A DNA stretch of 9,928 nucleotides from UBA7398 sp963978235 (lineage in GTDB: Bacteria; Actinomycetota; Actinomycetes; Nanopelagicales; Nanopelagicaceae): NCBI GenBank assembly GCA_963978235.1, contig CAXBQM010000042.1:1-9928 (forward strand), written 5' to 3'. How positions within the stretch are numbered: the first letter of the stretch is position 1; each line of letters opens with the position of its first letter. This document shows positions 1-6,188 of the stretch, piece by piece. The translations under genes were made by a program, and so were the position numbers. Below the pieces are notes generated by a model that was not told where the DNA came from, ran no database searches, and saw only the letters and a program-made list of their open reading frames with translations.

Positions 1-471
1 AAGAACTACGACATATTCTGCGAAATAGATGCTGATTTGAGCCATCAACCCGAAGAGTTGGTTGCATTACTGGATTCACTCAATGGCCATGACATGGCAA
101 TTGGAACGCGATGGATTCCGGGTGGATCAGTGGTGAATTGGCCAGTCACACGTCAATTAATTTCTCGCGTAGGAACTGGCTATGCCAGATTTGCACTTCG
201 ACTCGACCTTCGCGATATCACGAGTGGTTACAGAGCATTTCATCGGGAAGTTTTAGAAAATATTGATCTCACAACAATTCACTCACAAGGTTATTGTTTT
301 CAAATTGAAGTGGCGCTACGAGCGCACCGACTTGGCTATTCCATCGCACAAGTTCCCATCACATTCGTTGAACGCGTGGGCGGGGTATCGAAGATGAACC
401 GGAAAATCGTGGTGGAAGCGCTCTGGAACGTCACCAAATGGGGTTTTGGACGATATAGATATCGCCGATAA
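1..471 (+). CDS. Polyprenol monophosphomannose synthase-like GT2 glycosyltransferase (3' part)
   Basis: The frame is open from base 1 to a TAA at 469-471, so the N-terminus lies outside the window; an apparent TTG start at 37 is internal. Fragment residues 8-17 read EIDADLSHQP, the metal-binding DxD region typical of dolichol/polyprenol-phosphate mannosyltransferases. Further family signatures follow: a RDITSGYRAF segment, SQGYCFQIEV, and the C-terminal FVERVGGVSKMNRKIVVEALW, which matches the family's usual RxxGxSKM end. Such enzymes move mannose from GDP-mannose to a polyprenyl phosphate at the inner face of the membrane, supplying lipid-linked mannose for glycolipids or protein mannosylation. 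No C-terminal membrane domain follows, so this looks like a stand-alone catalytic domain, at least on the visible side. Family assignment is firm; the exact acceptor is inferred. It converges on gcvP. Confidence 0.85.
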   Translation, partial: KNYDIFCEIDADLSHQPEELVALLDSLNGHDMAIGTRWIPGGSVVNWPVTRQLISRVGTGYARFALRLDLRDITSGYRAFHREVLENIDLTTIHSQGYCFQIEVALRAHRLGYSIAQVPITFVERVGGVSKMNRKIVVEALWNVTKWGFGRYRYRR

Positions 472-497
472 GTTACATTATGTAAAGTAAAAGGAAA

Positions 498-3350
498 CTA
501 GTTAATGGCCAGGGCTTCTATGGGCTCGCAGGCGCAGACCAAGTTTCGATCCCCGTATGCCCCATCGATTCGTCCCGTCGTTGGGAAATATTTACCCGCA
601 CGCATCAAACCAGCTTGAGCACCGCCAGGGAACGCGCCTTTCTCTCGTGAATAACCTCTATCCCAATCATTACGAACAAGATCTTCGGCGGTATGTGGCG
701 CATTGCGAAGCGCTGAGCTCTCAAGTGCCACTTGGCCTGATTCAATCTCAGTGATTTCACCAACAATAATCTTCATCGCTGCGATAAACCGATCAAGCTC
801 ATGGATATCTTCACTCTCGGTTGGTTCAATCATTAATGTTCCGGCAACTGGGAAACTCATCGTTGGCGCGTGAAACCCAAAGTCCATCAAACGTTTAGCG
901 ATGTCATCAACTGTGACTCCAGAATTTTTCGTAATCTCTCGAATATCAATAATGCATTCATGCGCGATTAAGCCATTACGGCCGGTATATAAAATTGGAT
1001 AATCGCTCTTTAATTGTTGCGCGACATAATTTGCAGAGAGAATTGCGATCTGAGTTGCTCTGGTGAGGCCATCGCCGCCCATCATTCGGATATACGCCCA
1101 TGAAATTGGCAAGATACTTGCCGAACCAAAAGGCGCTGCAGATATTGGTCCTGGACCAGTTGCAGGTCCAGCGGAGTTATCGAGTGGATGGTTAGGTAGA
1201 TACGGCGCAAGATGCGCTCGCGCAATTACTGGTCCTACCCCAGGTCCGCCACCGCCATGTGGAATACAAAATGTTTTATGAAGATTGAGATGGGAAACAT
1301 CTGCGCCAAATTTTCCAGGTTGCGCAAGACCAACGAGCGCATTGAGGTTTGCACCATCTACATACACTTGCCCACCGGCATCGTGGATTGCGCCGCAAAT
1401 CTCGCCAATAGCTTCTTCAAATACACCATGAGTTGATGGATAAGTGACCATCAACGCGGCAATTCGTCCAGAGTATTCGGCGATCTTTTCGCGGATATCA
1501 GCCAGCGAAACATTGCCCATCTCATCGCACGCGACCACCACCACGCTCATTCCTGCCATCACCGCGCTGGCAGCATTTGTGCCATGCGCACTTGCTGGGA
1601 TTAAGCAGATATCCCGATCGCTGCCGCCGTTGTTATCAAGATAATTTCTAATCGCCAACAATCCCGCGAACTCCCCTTGCGAGCCAGCATTGGGTTGGAG
1701 CGAGACGGCGTCATAGCCAGTAATTGCCACCAGCCACTCCGAAAGTTGAGCGATCAATTTTCTGCTCCCCCGCGTCTGGTCAGCGGGAGCGAACGGATGA
1801 AGGTTTGAGAATTCTGGCCAGGTAATCGATTCCATCTCTGTCGTCGCATTGAGTTTCATTGTGCACGATCCGAGCGGAATCATTGTTCGATCAAGGGCGA
1901 GGTCGCGATCAGACAGAGTTCGCAGATATCGCAACATCGCGGTCTCGGAATGGTACGTATTGAAAATTGGATGTTGCAAGAATGCACTGCCGCGTTTCAA
2001 CTCTGCCGGTAACGCTGCTGGGGTGTGCTTTGTATCTGGTGTTACGCCAAAAACTTCGTAGAGATCATGGAGATCTTTATCAGTAACGGTTTCATCGAAT
2101 GAGAGCGCAACACCATTGGAAGTCTTTCGAAGATTTATCTTTTTACTCTGTGCGCGATTAATGAATTCCGATGCCTTCGGTGTCGTGATGTGAATCGTGT
2201 CAAAAACATTCTCGGTATCTAGGTGGAAGCCAGCTTCACGGAGTGATTGCGCGAAAGTATTTGTGTAACCCCGCACTCGTTCGGCGATTGCTATCAGTCC
2301 GTGCGGTCCATGCCATGCTGCATAGAAAGCAGAGATCACGGCGAGCAGAACTTGCGCCGTACAAATATTGCTGGTCGCTTTATCGCGACGGATATGTTGT
2401 TCACGAGTTTGTAACGCCAACCGCAACGCAGGATTGCCATGTGTATCTACGCTCTGCCCTACTAGCCTTCCTGGCAGTGATCGCTCTAATCCCAAACGAA
2501 CTGACATGTACCCGGCATGCGGTCCACCAAATCCCATCGGAACACCGAAACGTTGCGCCGATCCCACAGCAACATCACAACCCCACTCCCCTGGTGATTT
2601 CAAAAGCGTGAGCGCAAGTAAATCGGTAGCCGCAATGATCAAAGCGTTCTTTTCATGAACTTTCTTAACTAGTGCATCAAGGTTGCGTGAAGTTCCGTAA
2701 GTATCTGGATATTGAACGATGACACCAAAAGCGTTTTCAAGTTCATGCGTGAAAACATCAACGATCGATACTTTCAATTTTAAAGGTGTGGCGCGAGTCT
2801 GGATGACAGCAATCGATTGCGGATGAAGTCGTTGATCCACGTAGAAGATCGCGTCATCACTGCCTTTCCACTGTCGATGTGCCAGCGTCATCGCCTCAGC
2901 GGCTGCCGTTCCTTCATCGAGCATCGAAGCATTTGCCACTGCTAACCCGGTCATATCTGAGATGAGAGTTTGGAATGCAAAGAGGGCTTCTAATCGGCCT
3001 TGTGAAATTTCTGGTTGGTACGGTGTGTAAGCGGTGTACCACGCAGGATTTTCTAAAACATTTCGTAACACAACTGGCGGAGTAATTGTTCCGTAATAAC
3101 CAGTACCGATATACGAACGGAAAATTGAATTCTCCGATGCAATAGCGCGCAGTTCATCTATCGCTCCCACTTCAGATGCAGCGATTGGAAGTACTGATTG
3201 CAATCTGGTTGTCATGGCAATGGAAGTTGGCACTACGGCCGCAGTAAAACTTTCTAAATCCTTATATCCCAACTGCAAGAGCATCAAATCAATCTGTTCT
3301 TGAGATGGCCCAATATGGCGATCAACAAAACCTGACCGCACAGTTGTCAT
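498..3350 (-). CDS. gcvP: Glycine dehydrogenase (decarboxylating), glycine cleavage P-protein
   Basis: This 950-residue protein has the full length of single-chain P-proteins (E. coli about 957), so it is not the split P1/P2 form. It decarboxylates glycine using PLP and passes the aminomethyl group to lipoylated GcvH. The N-terminus FVDRHIGPS (8-16) is typical. The first half carries YYGT and PYQPEISQGRLE near 85-121 and GFGGPHAGY at 273-281. The second half has PLGSCTMKLN (492-501), SAHGTNAAS (587-595) and the PLP-binding lysine K692 in LNLHKTF, followed by a glycine-rich HGGGGPG loop. The ATG at 3350 is the start because FVDRHIGP follows at the usual distance. No Shine-Dalgarno sequence precedes it; a possible -10 box sits 6 bases upstream, fitting a leaderless mRNA. 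It lies 19 bases after the ResR-type regulator. gcvT is not in the window. Confidence 0.97.
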   Translation of the reverse strand: MTTVRSGFVDRHIGPSQEQIDLMLLQLGYKDLESFTAAVVPTSIAMTTRLQSVLPIAASEVGAIDELRAIASENSIFRSYIGTGYYGTITPPVVLRNVLENPAWYTAYTPYQPEISQGRLEALFAFQTLISDMTGLAVANASMLDEGTAAAEAMTLAHRQWKGSDDAIFYVDQRLHPQSIAVIQTRATPLKLKVSIVDVFTHELENAFGVIVQYPDTYGTSRNLDALVKKVHEKNALIIAATDLLALTLLKSPGEWGCDVAVGSAQRFGVPMGFGGPHAGYMSVRLGLERSLPGRLVGQSVDTHGNPALRLALQTREQHIRRDKATSNICTAQVLLAVISAFYAAWHGPHGLIAIAERVRGYTNTFAQSLREAGFHLDTENVFDTIHITTPKASEFINRAQSKKINLRKTSNGVALSFDETVTDKDLHDLYEVFGVTPDTKHTPAALPAELKRGSAFLQHPIFNTYHSETAMLRYLRTLSDRDLALDRTMIPLGSCTMKLNATTEMESITWPEFSNLHPFAPADQTRGSRKLIAQLSEWLVAITGYDAVSLQPNAGSQGEFAGLLAIRNYLDNNGGSDRDICLIPASAHGTNAASAVMAGMSVVVVACDEMGNVSLADIREKIAEYSGRIAALMVTYPSTHGVFEEAIGEICGAIHDAGGQVYVDGANLNALVGLAQPGKFGADVSHLNLHKTFCIPHGGGGPGVGPVIARAHLAPYLPNHPLDNSAGPATGPGPISAAPFGSASILPISWAYIRMMGGDGLTRATQIAILSANYVAQQLKSDYPILYTGRNGLIAHECIIDIREITKNSGVTVDDIAKRLMDFGFHAPTMSFPVAGTLMIEPTESEDIHELDRFIAAMKIIVGEITEIESGQVALESSALRNAPHTAEDLVRNDWDRGYSREKGAFPGGAQAGLMRAGKYFPTTGRIDGAYGDRNLVCACEPIEALAIN

Positions 3351-3356
3351 GGGTGA

Positions 3357-3384
3357 AACTTAGCGAATGTTAAGCGCCTCGCAA
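3357..3384 (-). promoter_or_regulatory. Possible leaderless promoter of gcvP
   Basis: Read on the minus strand, a TTGCGA (3379-3384) is followed after 16 bases by TAAGTT (3357-3362), which fits the TAnnnT pattern of actinobacterial -10 boxes. Six bases then separate it from the gcvP ATG, so transcription would begin at or next to the A of the start codon. The absence of any purine-rich ribosome binding site before this ATG supports the reading. The -35 lies within the 3' end of the upstream regulator gene. This is prediction from pattern only; readthrough from the upstream gene is the alternative. Confidence 0.4.
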
Positions 3385-3864
3385 CTTACGACGGATAGCT
3401 AATTCATCACTTGCGTTGCCGGTGACGATACTCCCATCATCGGTATTCTCACCTTGCAGAGTTGAGAGGGAACCTTCAACTTCGTTCCAGACTTTGCCGA
3501 TGGCGATACCAAAAACTCCTTGGCCACCTTGCAAGAGGTCAATAATTTCTTCGTTGTTGGTGCATTCATAGATGGATGCGCCATCGCTCATCAACGTAAT
3601 CTTCGCAAGATCAGCCTCACCTCGTGATCGAAGGTGGGTAACTGCGGTTCGAATATTTTGCAGGGATACTCCGGTATCGAGAAGTCGTTTAACAATTTTG
3701 AGAACGAGAATGTCTTGAAATCCATAGAGACGCTGAGACCCTGAGCCAGATGCGGTACGAATAGTTGGTTCCACTAATCCGGTACGCGCCCAATAATCTA
3801 ATTGGCGATAAGAAATACCGGCTGCGGTGCACGCAGTAGCGCCGCGATAACCAATCTCTGACAT
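3370..3864 (-). CDS. MerR-family transcriptional regulator, Rv1830/ResR-like
   Basis: This 164-residue protein begins with an N-terminal MerR winged-helix domain: GYRGATACTAAGISYRQLDY (5-24), then WARTGLVEP, the wing GSGSQRLYGF, and a dimerisation-helix region with DILVLKIVKRLLDTG. The C-terminal part contains ECTNNEEIIDLLQGGQGVFG and ends in DELAIRRKLRGA. Both resemble, from memory, the M. tuberculosis Rv1830 (ResR/McdR) family, linked there to growth and division control. No small-molecule or metal-binding cysteine set is evident. The frame stays open to an ATG at 3939, but the ATG at 3864 is preferred: GAAGAAGG stands 5 bases before it, the conserved domain begins right after, and the longer form would run across a likely promoter. 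It is 19 bases upstream of gcvP. Confidence 0.9.
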   Translation of the reverse strand: MSEIGYRGATACTAAGISYRQLDYWARTGLVEPTIRTASGSGSQRLYGFQDILVLKIVKRLLDTGVSLQNIRTAVTHLRSRGEADLAKITLMSDGASIYECTNNEEIIDLLQGGQGVFGIAIGKVWNEVEGSLSTLQGENTDDGSIVTGNASDELAIRRKLRGA

Positions 3865-3910
3865 TTCAACCTTCTTCCAAGGAGGGGAACGCCTTGCAGG
3901 GAATGGGTTA

Positions 3911-3939
3911 AAGGTACTTTTCCAACTTGGTGGAATCAA
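3911..3939 (-). promoter_or_regulatory. Likely promoter of the ResR-type regulator with embedded inverted repeat
   Basis: On the minus strand TTGATT (3934-3939) is followed after 17 bases by TACCTT (3911-3916), a reasonable -35/-10 pair. Inside the spacer lies TTCCA-N6-TGGAA (3920-3935), with a nested CCAA-C-TTGG. MerR proteins typically bind dyads placed between -35 and -10, so self-regulation by the downstream MerR protein is plausible. Typical MerR-activated promoters have 19-20 base spacers, so with 17 bases repression would fit better. The gap 3865-3999 is the longest in the window, consistent with a promoter region. Confidence 0.45.
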
Positions 3940-3999
3940 TCATCAACACGCTACAACTCTCAACCACTGATTTAGACTTTTTTGAGGCAAGTGTCTGAT

Positions 4000-4494
4000 T
4001 TAGGAGCCAAAATCCTCGGGGTTGATCTGATCGAGGAACTCCTTGAACTTCTCTACCTCGTCATCGGCCTGATCTGGAATCTCGATCCCCGCGCTTTTTA
4101 ATAACTCTTCGCTGGCAAGTATCGGCGCACCGGTTCGAAGCGCAAGGGTAATCGCATCACTTGGGCGCGCTGATATCGATTGCGCCCCAGTCTTACCGCC
4201 AGAGAGATTGAGGGTTGCATAAAAAACGCCATCTTTGAGCTCAGTCAGATGTACTGAATCAAGACCAGCGCCGAGGGATTCAATAATTAATTTCGCTAAA
4301 TCATGAGTCATCGGACGTGGTGATGTAATCCCCTGTTGCGCAAATGCAATCGCAGTCGCCTCTACCGCGCCAACCCAGATTGGTAGATACCGAATCGTGC
4401 CAATCTCCTTGAGGAGGACGATTGGTTGATTCGAAGGCATTTCAACGCGAACGCCTACGACATCAAGAGCTTGAAATTCCGCCAATTCACTCAC
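4000..4494 (-). CDS. Bifunctional nuclease family protein (DUF151/BFN), Rv1829-like
   Basis: This 164-residue protein is close to the usual size of the actinobacterial family. Visible signatures are LPIWVGAVEATAIAFAQQG near residues 38-56, RPMTHDL, KDGVFYATLNLSGG, the highly conserved ARPSDAITLALRTGAPI, and an acidic tail with VEKFKEFLDQINPEDFGS. The family is called bifunctional nuclease after a plant homologue with DNase/RNase activity; the role in Actinobacteria is not well defined, so no specific function is claimed. The start is a GTG at 4492-4494 that overlaps the ftsR-type stop by one base (TAGTG). There is only a weak ribosome binding site, so translation is probably coupled to the upstream gene. 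No ATG is better placed. Confidence 0.9.
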   Translation of the reverse strand: MSELAEFQALDVVGVRVEMPSNQPIVLLKEIGTIRYLPIWVGAVEATAIAFAQQGITSPRPMTHDLAKLIIESLGAGLDSVHLTELKDGVFYATLNLSGGKTGAQSISARPSDAITLALRTGAPILASEELLKSAGIEIPDQADDEVEKFKEFLDQINPEDFGS

Positions 4495-5210
4495 TATTTC
4501 AATCGATGAAGTCCGGAGCGGACCAACGCAGCATGGAGTCGAACCGAGAGAGAAGCCAACTCCTTCTGCACCTCTTCGGCGCGAGCTTTTGATTCTGAAT
4601 TCTTCTGTCGAAGTAGCGGTGTGATGACCTGCTCGACAAGTCCCACTTCTCGATCAGCAGCGGTTTTAAATGCACGGAGGTGGCGACTTTCAATTCCGAA
4701 TACTGCCATCTCGGAGACTGCTTGGGCTACCGCCAACGCATCAGCATCATAGAAACGACCTTTAATCTGAACCAGTCCAAAAGATTCTAGTTCTACCAAT
4801 TGTTGATCTGAAAGTTCACTTGCTCGAAGCAGCTCTTCACGTGAAAGTTTGATCTCACCTTGCTGTACAAAGTGTGACGGTGAAAGCGCGCCATCAATAG
4901 CGTTGAGTTTTACGGTAGCACCACTGCCGCCTTGTGCCGCTGGTTGTAAACCACGATCAATCGCATCCAGATTATCTTTAATAACTTTTAATGGAAGATA
5001 TTGGTCGCGTTGCGCGAGAAGAACATAACGAAGTCGCTCTAAATCGGCTGAAGTAAATTTGCGATAACCAGAAGGAGTTCGCTGTGGGTCAATGAGGCCT
5101 TCTGCTTCAAGGAATCTAATCTTTGAGATGGTGACATCTGGAAAATCATTGCGTAACTTTCCTAATACTTCACCGATACTCAAATATGCGCGCGCCGGAA
5201 CGCTCATCAT
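4494..5210 (-). CDS. ftsR: MerR-family transcriptional regulator, FtsR/Rv1828-like
   Basis: This 238-residue protein has an N-terminal MerR DNA-binding domain (about 9-85): YLSIGEVLGKLR, then VTISKIRFLEAEGLI, the wing RTPSGYRKF, and LRYVLLAQRDQYLPLKVIKD. These match my recollection of M. tuberculosis Rv1828 and Corynebacterium glutamicum FtsR, the latter reported to activate ftsZ. The middle (about 115-185) has a second conserved domain with LSREELLRASEL, and residues 200-230 are rich in E, K and L, suggesting a helical dimerisation segment. Two tandem ATG codons occur at 5210 and 5207; GGGAG 5 bases before the first favours it. It follows garA by 10 bases and overlaps the BFN gene by 1, indicating one transcript. 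A role in division control is inferred from relatives. Confidence 0.88.
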   Translation of the reverse strand: MMSVPARAYLSIGEVLGKLRNDFPDVTISKIRFLEAEGLIDPQRTPSGYRKFTSADLERLRYVLLAQRDQYLPLKVIKDNLDAIDRGLQPAAQGGSGATVKLNAIDGALSPSHFVQQGEIKLSREELLRASELSDQQLVELESFGLVQIKGRFYDADALAVAQAVSEMAVFGIESRHLRAFKTAADREVGLVEQVITPLLRQKNSESKARAEEVQKELASLSVRLHAALVRSGLHRLK

Positions 5211-5220
5211 TACTTCTCCC

Positions 5221-5727
5221 CTATTTTCTCAAATTATTAAAATTTAAATTCTGACCATCATTTGCAAAGAAGATCAATTTAAACTTTCCGATATGAATTT
5301 CATTTCCATTTGAAAGTTCGCAGACTTCTCTTGGTAATCCATCGACATAGGTTCCATTGAGACTTCCAAGATCTTTTAATATGAAAGTTCTCGATTGACT
5401 GTTAAGTGATTGACTTGTTTCAGAAACGTTCGAGCATTCAACAACTGCATGCTTTCGAGAAACGGTGACATCATCTAGGAAAATGTCGGAATCAATCTGT
5501 CGACCAATTGTTGTCGTAGTTTTATCAACGAGGAAGCGTGAACCTTTTGCTGGGCCAGTTGCCACGATAAACATTCCAGACCCCAAGGGAAGTTGCGCTA
5601 AAACTTCACGATCTTCATCTGTGAGGTTTTCTACAATTGATGCGAGATGCGGGGAAAGTGCTTTCAGGGAGGAGAGATGAATAGTTGTGGTGAGATCAGA
5701 TCGAGAAAAATCTGGTTTCTCAGACAT
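5221..5727 (-). CDS. garA: FHA-domain metabolic regulator GarA/OdhI-like
   Basis: This 168-residue protein has an N-terminal tail followed by an FHA domain (about 52-153). Phosphopeptide-binding landmarks are present: GR at 75-76, SRKH at 90-93, and LNGTYV at 123-128. The stretch SDIFLDDVTVSRKHA is very close to mycobacterial GarA. The tail has LTTTI at 12-16, in the place of the ETTS motif that PknG/PknB phosphorylate in GarA and OdhI. In those relatives the unphosphorylated FHA domain controls 2-oxoglutarate dehydrogenase and glutamate metabolism, and phosphorylation of the tail switches it off by self-binding. A GTG at 5733 is in frame, but the ATG at 5727 is chosen because GGAGG stands 5 bases before it and would touch the GTG. 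A serine/glutamine-rich loop insert (about 99-114) interrupts the FHA domain. Confidence 0.9.
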   Translation of the reverse strand: MSEKPDFSRSDLTTTIHLSSLKALSPHLASIVENLTDEDREVLAQLPLGSGMFIVATGPAKGSRFLVDKTTTTIGRQIDSDIFLDDVTVSRKHAVVECSNVSETSQSLNSQSRTFILKDLGSLNGTYVDGLPREVCELSNGNEIHIGKFKLIFFANDGQNLNFNNLRK

Positions 5728-5731
5728 CTCC

Positions 5732-5737
5732 ACCTCC
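5732..5737 (-). promoter_or_regulatory. Strong ribosome binding site of garA that decides its start
   Basis: GGAGGT on the minus strand is the strongest Shine-Dalgarno I saw in the window. The GGAGG core lies 5 bases before the ATG at 5727. It overlaps the alternative GTG at 5733, which would have no usable spacing, so it fixes the shorter reading frame. Confidence 0.75.
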
Positions 5738-5743
5738 GAACTC

Positions 5744-5764
5744 TCAGCCTGACGTTGAGGCTGA
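5744..5764 (-). repeat. Perfect inverted repeat at the garA transcription start region
   Basis: TCAGCCT and AGGCTGA form perfect 7-base arms around a 7-base centre (GACGTTG). The element lies just downstream of the predicted -10 box and covers the expected transcription start. No U-run follows on either strand, so it does not look like a terminator. A repressor operator is the simplest reading; a short 5' hairpin in a longer transcript from gcvH is the alternative. Confidence 0.5.
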
Positions 5765-5792
5765 CACTATTCGGCTACTCAGTAATGGTCAA
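5764..5792 (-). promoter_or_regulatory. Promoter of the garA-ftsR-BFN operon
   Basis: On the minus strand TTGACC (5787-5792) and TAGTGT (5764-5769) are separated by exactly 17 bases. The -35 matches five of six consensus positions and the -10 fits TAnnnT. The -35 overlaps the gcvH stop codon. Transcription would start near 5757, giving a leader of about 30 bases that contains the strong ribosome binding site. This suggests that garA, ftsR and the BFN gene can be expressed independently of gcvH. Confidence 0.55.
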
Positions 5793-6169
5793 GCCGTAAT
5801 TTCCGCATACTGTGCCGCTGATAAGAGTCCGGCAATCGCGGAAATATCTGAAACTTCAATTTCACAGATCCAACCTGCGCCATATGGATCACCATTGATG
5901 ATCTCTGGTTGTGAATTGAGATTTTCATTGACCGAAATAATCTTTCCATTCAGCGGTGAATAGATTTCCGAAACAGATTTTGTTGATTCAACTTCGCCAC
6001 ACACTGCATCTGCTTTTACTGTATCTCCAACTTTAGGAAGCTGTATGTACACAATGTCCCCTAGAGCAGCTTGTGCGAAATCAGTGATTCCAACTTTGAC
6101 AACTGGACCACTTCCAGAAATCCATTCATGCTCTTTGGTATAACGAAGCTCCTGCGGAATATTCGACAT
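5789..6169 (-). CDS. gcvH: Glycine cleavage system H protein
   Basis: This 126-residue protein has the normal H-protein length. It carries the aminomethyl group on a lipoyl arm between the P, T and L proteins. Family landmarks are RYTKEHEWI (9-17), VGITDFAQAALGDIVYIQLP (26-45), the lipoylated lysine K64 in GEVESTKSVSE, YSPLNGKIISVNE, and DPYGAGWICEIE near the C-terminus. The ATG at 6169 is the only sensible start. It has no Shine-Dalgarno sequence, and a TAGTAT box sits 6 bases before it, suggesting a leaderless message. The gene starts 19 bases after the pgsA-like gene and is separated by 61 bases from garA. Confidence 0.97.
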   Translation of the reverse strand: MSNIPQELRYTKEHEWISGSGPVVKVGITDFAQAALGDIVYIQLPKVGDTVKADAVCGEVESTKSVSEIYSPLNGKIISVNENLNSQPEIINGDPYGAGWICEIEVSDISAIAGLLSAAQYAEITA

Positions 6170-6175
6170 GCGGCG

Positions 6176-6181
6176 ATACTA
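6176..6181 (-). promoter_or_regulatory. Possible -10 box of a leaderless gcvH transcript
   Basis: TAGTAT (TAnnnT) ends 6 bases before the gcvH ATG, the spacing expected if transcription starts on the start codon. There is no clear -35 at 17 bases; a TTGTAC lies at a short 15-base spacing. The lack of a ribosome binding site supports a leaderless start. The geometry is the same as that seen at gcvP. Confidence 0.4.
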
Positions 6182-6188
6182 CATACTT

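Noticed and set aside
37..39. TTG as a start for the mannosyltransferase
   Set aside because: The frame continues to base 1 and encodes the conserved EIDAD just upstream, so the TTG is an internal leucine.
2243..2658. Two overlapping plus-strand open frames (122 and 96 codons)
   Set aside because: Both lie wholly antisense to gcvP, which is unambiguous; they show no recognisable domain or ribosome binding site.
3865..3939. N-terminal extension of the ResR-type regulator to an ATG at 3939
   Set aside because: The added 25 residues (Pro/Lys/Trp-rich) do not match the family, and would overlap the predicted promoter. A good ribosome binding site precedes the ATG at 3864.
3976..3998. Imperfect stem with a T-run between the BFN gene and the ResR-type regulator, considered as a terminator
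   Set aside because: The T-run is on the plus strand, while the genes are transcribed on the minus strand, and the stem needs a bulge.
5728..5733. GTG start of garA two codons upstream
   Set aside because: The ribosome binding site GGAGGT overlaps it, so only the ATG at 5727 has correct spacing.
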